From positions 1 through 12,129 of the forward strand of contig SMWY01000101.1 of NCBI GenBank assembly GCA_004356555.1: DNA of 12,129 nucleotides, given 5' to 3'. Under the pieces are notes generated by a model that searched no databases, was not told the DNA's origin, and was given only the letters and a program-made list of their open reading frames with translations. This document shows positions 7,291-12,129 of this stretch, piece after piece. How positions within the stretch are numbered: position 1 is the first letter of the stretch; every line of letters starts with the position of its first letter. Source of the DNA: Candidatus Dadabacteria bacterium (GTDB lineage: Bacteria; Desulfobacterota_D; UBA1144; Nemesobacterales; UBA2774). Made by a program: the position numbers and the translations under genes.

Positions 7291-7695
7291 ATGATACTTG
7301 CAGCTAGAAGAGGATATAACATCACGATAGTATTATTAGTACTAATAACTTTTGTCCCTGTTTCTCTAATATCTACAAACGCCAATGCAGCTGTAACAGA
7401 GTCTCAAATGATATCCCCCAGGGAAAACGCATCAACAATAAGAGAAATAAATGAACTTAAAGTAAAGCGGGCTTTAGAGAATAAAATTGTTGCGGAAAAA
7501 TTGATGGGTCACGGACTCACTAAAGAAGAAGTATCAGAAAAAATAGGCGAGATGAGTGATGAGCAGGTGCATCAAATAGCATCACTTGCCGACCGTATAC
7601 CGGCCGGCGGCGACGGTGGGCTAGCAATTGTAATTACTATTCTTGTTATAGTCGCCCTAGTACTGCTGATAGTATATTTATATAAAAGGGTATAA
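7291..7695 (+). CDS. PA2779-family small envelope protein with signal peptide and C-terminal membrane anchor
   Basis: 134 residues in three parts. An N-terminal signal peptide has Arg6-Arg7, a hydrophobic core at about 11-28 and a likely cleavage after Ala-Asn-Ala (31-33). A charged, helical middle follows (about 45-102). The last part is a membrane helix (about 111-131) closed by Lys132-Arg133. Directly before the helix is Pro-Ala-Gly-Gly-Asp-Gly-Gly (104-110). From memory this layout, with a PAGGD-like motif, is that of the PA2779 family (DUF6627), whose function is unknown. The neighbour is a C39-like peptidase, just as PA2779 neighbours PA2778 in Pseudomonas, which strengthens the call. 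The predicted topology is a periplasmic middle domain anchored in the inner membrane with a short basic cytoplasmic tail. The layout also resembles C-terminal sorting signals (motif, helix, basic tail), so it may be a processing substrate. Confidence 0.8.
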   Translation: MILAARRGYNITIVLLVLITFVPVSLISTNANAAVTESQMISPRENASTIREINELKVKRALENKIVAEKLMGHGLTKEEVSEKIGEMSDEQVHQIASLADRIPAGGDGGLAIVITILVIVALVLLIVYLYKRV

Positions 7696-7714
7696 CTAAA
7701 TAAAAGAATTCTCG

Positions 7715-8269
7715 ATGTTTAGGATTTACTTTTTACTTCTAATTCCGTTAGCTTCGATATTTTTTATAACGAGTTGCATCCAAAAAGAATCTGCACCTGA
7801 ATTGACCGCGAATGAATATGACCTAGTGGTTGTAGAAAATGTGCCTTTCGTGAAACAAAAAGATAAATTCTGCGGTCCCGCGGCAATGGCATCGGTTATG
7901 CAATTCTATGGCCAGAACATTGATCAGGATGAAATAGGGCAGGAAGTTTATATTCCCGAATTAAACGGTGCGCTTATTTCAGATATGGAGAATTTTGCCA
8001 GAGAGAACGGCTACTCAGTGGAAACAACGAACGGGGATATAGAATCACTTAAGTTGCATATAGATAATCAACAACCTATTATCCTACTTGTCGAGAAGGG
8101 CAAGTGGAAAGTCAGCGTTCCTCATTATTACGTTGCCTTTGGTTATAACGACGAGAAAAGAGTGATCCTCCTTCACACCGGATTTGAAAGTGAGCAGGAA
8201 ATAAGCTTTGACAAACTGAACAGTGAATGGAAAAAAATGAACAGATTGATGTTAGTAATAAAGAAGTGA
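7715..8269 (+). CDS. C39-like cysteine peptidase lipoprotein (PA2778-like, peptidase part)
   Basis: A signal peptide of about 20 hydrophobic residues ends in the lipobox Ile-Thr-Ser-Cys21, so the protein is probably a lipoprotein facing the periplasm; residue +2 is Ile, which does not signal inner-membrane retention. The rest is a papain-like C39 domain: VPFVKQKDKFCGPAAMASVM supplies the oxyanion Gln48 and catalytic Cys53, and SVPHYYVAFGYN supplies His137. A clear Asp third residue after the histidine strand is not obvious; the segment there reads LLHTGFE. C39 enzymes of bacteriocin exporters cut after Gly-Gly, but this is a free-standing lipoprotein. It lacks the TPR half that, as I recall, is fused in PA2778; that half is the next gene. 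It follows the PA2779-like gene by 19 bases with no strong ribosome binding site. Substrate unknown. Confidence 0.82.
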   Translation: MFRIYFLLLIPLASIFFITSCIQKESAPELTANEYDLVVVENVPFVKQKDKFCGPAAMASVMQFYGQNIDQDEIGQEVYIPELNGALISDMENFARENGYSVETTNGDIESLKLHIDNQQPIILLVEKGKWKVSVPHYYVAFGYNDEKRVILLHTGFESEQEISFDKLNSEWKKMNRLMLVIKK

Positions 8270-8856
8270 AATATTCTCTAAACATACTCCGTATCATATT
8301 ATTTATCTTTTGTATTTCATTAGCAGGCTGCGCTTCCCTTCACGGATCAATCTTTATGAAAGACCCGCTTAGCGCAGAAGAGCATAATAATCTGGGAGTA
8401 ATTTATGAAAGAGAGGGCAAATATAATCTAGCTATTAGAGAGTATAAAAGAGCGATTCACAGTGACACCACACTTATTACTCCGCTTGTGAATTTGGGGA
8501 ACGTTTATTTCAGGAAAGGTGAATATACTGAAGCGGAAAAATATTATAAGAAAGCGCTAAAAAAAGATGAAACAAATTTAGAAGCTGCAAATAATCTTGC
8601 GTCACTATATATTGAAACGGGAGTAGACTATGAGACAGGCCTTCAACTCATGATTAGAGCAACTAATAACCTGGAAGAAATCCCCCCGTATGCACTGGAC
8701 ACTTTGGGAGTCTTATACTTAAACCTCGGATCCAAAGTGGAAGCTGAAAAGTTTCTTATTGAGGCATGCAGTGGAATAAAAAGTAATGACATTCTTAAAC
8801 AAGAGATACGCTCTCACCTTCTAGAGCTGGGTATTAATAAAAGATGCGAACAATGA
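8266..8856 (+). CDS. TPR-repeat lipoprotein (PA2778-like, TPR part)
   Basis: Start chosen at GTG 8266, which overlaps the peptidase stop by four bases (GTGA). It gives a compact lipoprotein signal peptide with Lys2, a hydrophobic core and the lipobox Leu-Ala-Gly-Cys22. The upstream ATG at 8227 would add 13 polar residues, overlap the previous gene by 43 bases and lacks a Shine-Dalgarno. The mature part holds about four TPR helical hairpins, at roughly residues 38-71, 72-105, 106-138 and 141-174. Typical strings are NNLGVIYEREGKYNLAIREY and NLGNVYFRKGEYTEAEKYY. TPRs are protein-binding scaffolds, so it may hold the peptidase or its substrate at the membrane; residue +2 is Ala, compatible with outer-membrane sorting. 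The last base is three bases from the end of fmt on the other strand. Confidence 0.83.
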   Translation: MKYSLNILRIILFIFCISLAGCASLHGSIFMKDPLSAEEHNNLGVIYEREGKYNLAIREYKRAIHSDTTLITPLVNLGNVYFRKGEYTEAEKYYKKALKKDETNLEAANNLASLYIETGVDYETGLQLMIRATNNLEEIPPYALDTLGVLYLNLGSKVEAEKFLIEACSGIKSNDILKQEIRSHLLELGINKRCEQ

Positions 8857-8859
8857 CCT

Positions 8860-9786
8860 TCAGTTACCCAAAATAGTGCCCTTATCAATCCTCCTTCCAG
8901 CAAGAAAGGATTTAATATCTAAGCGTTTCCCGCCTTCTAATTGTAGTTCTAATATGTCCAGAGCGCCCGCTCCAGTCGCAACTCTTAGAATGCCCAATCC
9001 TGACTCTATTACCTCACCAGGCTCTCCATGACCATGCGTAACACTTGCGTTGTATATTTTTAGAGACTTATTACTAAATTTGGTAAACGTGCCGGGCCAG
9101 GGGTTCATCCCCCTTATAAGATCCCATATTTCTAAAGCAGATTTCTCCCAATTTATCTCACCATCGCTTTTCTTAAGCATAGGTGCGTAAGTAGCTTGAG
9201 ATTCATCCTGTTTAACTGGGTTCAACTTCCCCTCTTTAAGCTGACAGAGGGTTTCCAGTAGAAGCTCTCCACCTAGACTAGAAAGCTTCTCAGATAAACT
9301 CCCTGCATCGTCTTCATCTTGAATTTGAATTCCCCTTATTATAAGCATATCCCCTGTATCCATCCCTTCATCCATTAGTATTGTAGTAATACCTGTTTCT
9401 CTTTCGCCTCTTACTACAGCCCAATTAATCGGAGCTGCGCCCCTGTATTTTGGAAGCAGCGAAGCATGGACATTGATACAACCGTATTGCGGGAGTTCCA
9501 GTAACTCTTTTGGAAGGATTTTGCCGTATGCAGTAACACATATTAAATCGGGGTTAAGTTCCTTTAGTTCTTTCAAAAACTCTTCAGTTTTAATTTTCTC
9601 AGGCTGCAAAACAGGAATATTATATTCCTCTGCAAGAATCTTAGTAGGTGGTGAGGTGAGTTTCCGGCCTCTACCCTTGGGTTTATCAGGCTGTGCCACA
9701 ACGGCTATCACATCATCTTCGGATTCAATCAATGCCCTTAAAGAAGGTACCGCAAACTCGGGTGTGCCCATAAAAATTATTCTCAT
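8860..9786 (-). CDS. fmt: Methionyl-tRNA formyltransferase
   Basis: Transfers the formyl group of 10-formyl-tetrahydrofolate to Met-tRNA of the initiator type, for translation initiation. Motifs are MGTPEFAVPSL (6-16), the catalytic core NVHASLLPKYRGAAPI (105-120, with Asn105 and His107) and MDTGDM with Asp143, matching the Asn-His-Asp triad of the family. A C-terminal OB-like domain follows the ALEIWDLIRGMNPWPGTFT segment. Length (308) is normal. The usual partner def (peptide deformylase) is not adjacent; upstream is the DHH gene, 89 bases away. The ATG has no Shine-Dalgarno, but a good promoter pair ends ten bases before it. The 3' end almost touches the TPR gene from the other side, with no terminator visible between them. 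Confidence 0.97.
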   Translation of the reverse strand: MRIIFMGTPEFAVPSLRALIESEDDVIAVVAQPDKPKGRGRKLTSPPTKILAEEYNIPVLQPEKIKTEEFLKELKELNPDLICVTAYGKILPKELLELPQYGCINVHASLLPKYRGAAPINWAVVRGERETGITTILMDEGMDTGDMLIIRGIQIQDEDDAGSLSEKLSSLGGELLLETLCQLKEGKLNPVKQDESQATYAPMLKKSDGEINWEKSALEIWDLIRGMNPWPGTFTKFSNKSLKIYNASVTHGHGEPGEVIESGLGILRVATGAGALDILELQLEGGKRLDIKSFLAGRRIDKGTILGN

Positions 9787-9796
9787 ATTAGCTAGG

Positions 9797-9825
9797 AGTA
9801 TATTATTAAATCAGAATGTATTCAA
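9797..9825 (-). promoter_or_regulatory. Candidate fmt promoter giving a near-leaderless mRNA
   Basis: On the minus strand TTGAAT (9825-9820) and TATACT (9802-9797) are separated by exactly 17 bases, matching four and five of six consensus bases. Only ten bases lie between the -10 box and the fmt ATG, so transcription would start about four bases before the ATG. This agrees with the absence of a Shine-Dalgarno there. Confidence 0.5.
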
Positions 9826-9875
9826 TTTGTAATACCGGGTTTTATTGAACTAAAAAATGTAAGGAGGAAAATGAT

Positions 9876-11207
9876 TTATTGACTATCTTCTTCGGCTTTT
9901 TCGGTAACAGCTTTGGAAAAGATATCGGTGAGCCATTTTTTGATCTTATCCTGAGAACCTTTACCTATTGTCTTTCGCACTTTACTTAAAGGTATTACTG
10001 CCTTTGCCGCCGAGCGGTGCCCGCCCGCGCTGCCTATATCTTTAAATAGATCTCTTACCAGGCGGCCGGCACTTTTGACATATCCCACATTTCTTACGGA
10101 AATTATTAGGTGGGAGTTACCTAAAATCCCAAATGCAACAGACCATTCGATCCCCTTTACCTGAATCCCGAAATCTGACGTCTTAGGAATCAGATATTCC
10201 CTGTCAACCCTTCCAACGTTAACGAAGAAAATTCCCTCTTTAATCCAGTGATTGGCAAGCGCCTGTCCTAGGGACTTAATCTCGGACGGTGGCACTTCAG
10301 CGCGTTCTATACGTCTTAAGAGTGCAAGGTTCGCAAGCGGATATAAGAATGTAAACGCTTCCACGTCATCAGGATTCGCGTCACGGTTAAGGGTAATAGT
10401 ATCAGTCTTAATACCGTACAGGAGTGCAGTTGCAAGTCTTTCAGAGATATCCACCTGCGCCGCACGTAAATATTTGGTGAAAATTGTGGATGTTGCGCCC
10501 TCTTCTGCCCTTATCTCCTTAAACTTTGCATCGTATGATCCAACTAAGGGGTGGTGGTCAATCACGGTATCAACTTCAGGTATTTGCTTCTCACCGAAAA
10601 ACGGTGGCTGTACATCAACAAGAGCAATTGAATCAAAGTTTTTTAACTTGGAAGGGGTAAGAGTCTCTAAATCTATCTCGAGAAGCTCTATCATAGCAAC
10701 GTTTTCCGGACGGGATATCTGCTCTCCCAAATGTCCTATAATTGCAGTTTGCTTATTTCTTTTTAGTAAAGTTCTAAGAGCTAGCGCACTGGCGATAGAA
10801 TCGGGATCAGGGTGATCATGTAGTAGTATTAGAAGCTTCTTTGCTCCTGCATGAGCCTGTCGTAATTCCTCAACTCGAAGCTCTGTTTTTGCAAGTCTCT
10901 CCTCACGCTCAATCTGCTCGGAAAGTATTTTATGAAATGCCACAAATCTTACTGAAGGAGGCGGCTCTTCATGTTCATCCCCATTACTTACGATTAAGGG
11001 CGTCTGAGGGTAATGAATAGATAGTTCGTTTGAAATCTCGGGAGTGAAAAAATTATTTTCCAGCATTATTAGCGAAAAATTACCCGTTTGATTAAGCGCT
11101 TCATCAAGTGAGCTCACCCATATAACTTCACCACGCTTTGAGAAAAGCCCAAGGAGAAGAGAATCAAAATCTCCGATAAAAAGGTATCGTTTAAGCTCTT
11201 TCTGCAT
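9876..11207 (-). CDS. DHH/DHHA1 phosphoesterase with an extra N-terminal domain
   Basis: Mn-dependent phosphoesterase of the DHH superfamily (NrnA/GdpP-like), 443 residues. The catalytic domain starts near residue 123: DHPDPD (131-136), VDVQPP with Asp198 (197-202), DHH (217-219), EGATSTIF (236-243) and GIKTDT with Asp269. The DHHA1 substrate-binding domain has GSAGGHRSAA (392-401). All metal-binding motifs look intact, so the enzyme should be active on short oligonucleotides, pAp or cyclic di-nucleotide products; which one cannot be told. Residues 1-92 form an alternating strand/helix domain (RYLFIGDFD, FSLIMLE, TPLIVSNGD) like a degenerate RCK or receiver fold without a GxGxxG motif. A charged helix at 93-120 links it to the DHH part. 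It starts four bases after the trpA stop with only a weak A-rich site before the ATG, so it is probably co-transcribed with trpA. Confidence 0.88.
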   Translation of the reverse strand: MQKELKRYLFIGDFDSLLLGLFSKRGEVIWVSSLDEALNQTGNFSLIMLENNFFTPEISNELSIHYPQTPLIVSNGDEHEEPPPSVRFVAFHKILSEQIEREERLAKTELRVEELRQAHAGAKKLLILLHDHPDPDSIASALALRTLLKRNKQTAIIGHLGEQISRPENVAMIELLEIDLETLTPSKLKNFDSIALVDVQPPFFGEKQIPEVDTVIDHHPLVGSYDAKFKEIRAEEGATSTIFTKYLRAAQVDISERLATALLYGIKTDTITLNRDANPDDVEAFTFLYPLANLALLRRIERAEVPPSEIKSLGQALANHWIKEGIFFVNVGRVDREYLIPKTSDFGIQVKGIEWSVAFGILGNSHLIISVRNVGYVKSAGRLVRDLFKDIGSAGGHRSAAKAVIPLSKVRKTIGKGSQDKIKKWLTDIFSKAVTEKAEEDSQ

Positions 11208-11211
11208 ACTT

Positions 11212-12042
11212 TTATTTTGCCTCTTCTTTCAATTCTAATCCTAGCTTATTACAAGCCCCGCTTAAACCATTAATAAATTTAGAGAGTTCCTTTAAAAGAC
11301 TATCTTTATCGCTTCCGTGCTGCTCTATTATTCTCACAATGGCGCTCCCTACTATCACGGCATCAGCATATTTGGCTATTTCTTCTACCTGCTCTGGAGA
11401 AGAAACACCAAAACCAACCCCAACAGGAAGACCAGTTGTGGTCTTTATCTGATCTGCCAATGTGTCCAAAGAGTAATTTAAGTCCGGTCTTACACCTGTA
11501 ACACCCGTTACTGAAACTAGATAGACAAATCCGCTTGCATGGCTTGCAACGAGTTCAACCCTCTCAGTCGTACTTGTTGGGGCGAGCAGGAATACGAGAT
11601 CGAGCCCAGCTTTGTCAGTGTGTATTTTGAATTCAGCGGCTTCTTCAGGAGGTAGGTCTACAACAAGAACACCATCTGCTCCGGCCTGAGCTGCATCTTC
11701 TGAGAATTCTTTTAGTCCGTAGTGAAAAAAAGGATTGAAATATCCAAACAGTATTATAGGAACCTCCGACACTTTTCTTATATGCCCTACCGCCTCTAAG
11801 ACCCCTTTAAGAGTGGTACCGCAACTTAGAGCCCTTTCAGACGCCAATTGTATAGTGGGCCCATCAGCCATGGGATCAGAAAACGGAATCCCAAGCTCAA
11901 TAATGTCTGCACCGCTTTCTTCAAGCTTAAGAACAATCTCTTCACTAAATTCAAGCGATGGATCACCCGCTGTAATATAGGTAACTAAAGCAATTCTTCC
12001 CTTTTCTTTAAGTTCATTGAACTTAGTAGTTATTCTATTCAT
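11212..12042 (-). CDS. trpA: Tryptophan synthase alpha subunit
   Basis: Cleaves indole-3-glycerol phosphate to indole and glyceraldehyde 3-phosphate; the indole passes to the beta subunit. Catalytic Glu49 and Asp60 fall in IIELGIPFSDPMADGP, at the same numbers as in E. coli. Other family strings are YITAGDPS (22-29), FGYFNPFFHYG (99-109), VVDLPPEE (127-134), LLAPTSTTERV (152-162), VSVTGVTG (177-184) and GFGVSSPEQV (210-219). Length (276) is close to the usual ~268. No Shine-Dalgarno is visible before the ATG. trpB normally lies directly upstream. In the 87 bases left in the window no recognisable trpB end is seen, though a short open frame ending at 12114 could be its last codons. Identification is secure. 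Confidence 0.97.
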   Translation of the reverse strand: MNRITTKFNELKEKGRIALVTYITAGDPSLEFSEEIVLKLEESGADIIELGIPFSDPMADGPTIQLASERALSCGTTLKGVLEAVGHIRKVSEVPIILFGYFNPFFHYGLKEFSEDAAQAGADGVLVVDLPPEEAAEFKIHTDKAGLDLVFLLAPTSTTERVELVASHASGFVYLVSVTGVTGVRPDLNYSLDTLADQIKTTTGLPVGVGFGVSSPEQVEEIAKYADAVIVGSAIVRIIEQHGSDKDSLLKELSKFINGLSGACNKLGLELKEEAK

Positions 12043-12129
12043 GAGCTATTGTTTTGTAGTTTATTTAAAGTGAAAAAGGCCGATCATAATGTATGTCAAA
12101 CCGTAGACTTTATTCATTTTAGGCCCTTA
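12043..12129. other. Unassigned edge segment upstream of trpA
   Basis: No gene is recognised in these 87 bases. On the minus strand, one frame coming in from the right ends at TGA 12116-12114 after four visible codons (K-G-L-K), which would fit the last codons of an upstream gene such as trpB but proves nothing. TTGACA (12099-12094) and TATGAT (12088-12083) occur on the minus strand but only five bases apart, so they do not form one promoter. Confidence 0.3.

Noticed and set aside
8227..8265. Upstream ATG start for the TPR gene
   Set aside because: It has no Shine-Dalgarno, overlaps the previous gene by 43 bases and gives an atypical polar extension before the lipoprotein signal; GTG at 8266 is better.
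9473..9832. 119-residue plus-strand open frame opposite fmt
   Set aside because: It mirrors the fmt N-terminal region and has no motif or ribosome binding site.
10252..10815. 187-residue plus-strand open frame inside the DHH gene
   Set aside because: It lies wholly opposite the DHH catalytic motifs, which are clearly the coding strand; no recognisable features.

Overview
The window comes from the chromosome of a Gram-negative bacterium with rather low GC (about 40% by eye). Two genes encode lipoproteins with clear lipoboxes, and a third encodes a secreted protein with a signal peptide. Housekeeping genes dominate. The local orders glyA-nrdR and rsmD-coaD-aspartate aminotransferase resemble, from memory, those of deltaproteobacterial lineages (Desulfobacterota and relatives such as Dadabacteria). 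That placement is an inference; no rRNA or marker comparison was possible. I see no tRNA, rRNA, CRISPR array, insertion sequence, integrase or phage gene, and no gene-free stretch longer than about 160 bases.

Layout. Positions 2-2828 (+) carry a tight run: the 3' end of glyA, nrdR, a tatD-family DNase gene and pdxA. The first three abut or overlap; pdxA follows after 47 bases. pdxA meets a sirtuin deacylase gene (cobB-like, -) tail to tail with a 9-base overlap. Next on the minus strand is an orphan LivK-type binding protein gene with no signal peptide. It is followed by rsmD-coaD-aspartate aminotransferase (transcribed 7133 to 4891). At 7134-7290 lies a divergent promoter region with two palindromes. 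To its right, on the plus strand, is a three-gene envelope operon: a PA2779-like protein, a C39-like cysteine peptidase lipoprotein and a TPR lipoprotein. This operon meets fmt (-) tail to tail with three bases between. Further right on the minus strand are a DHH/DHHA1 phosphoesterase with an extra N-terminal domain and trpA, four bases apart.

Themes. One-carbon and formyl metabolism (glyA, fmt), PLP synthesis and use (pdxA; glyA and the aminotransferase need PLP), translation (rsmD, fmt), CoA synthesis (coaD), dNTP control (nrdR) and tryptophan synthesis (trpA) are all ordinary core functions.

The least understood part is 7189-8856. It has the gene pair known in Pseudomonas as PA2779/PA2778, but the peptidase and TPR parts are separate genes. 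The small partner protein carries a Gly-Gly motif just before a C-terminal membrane helix. A double-Gly-type peptidase acting on a membrane-tailed partner is a plausible but untested reading.
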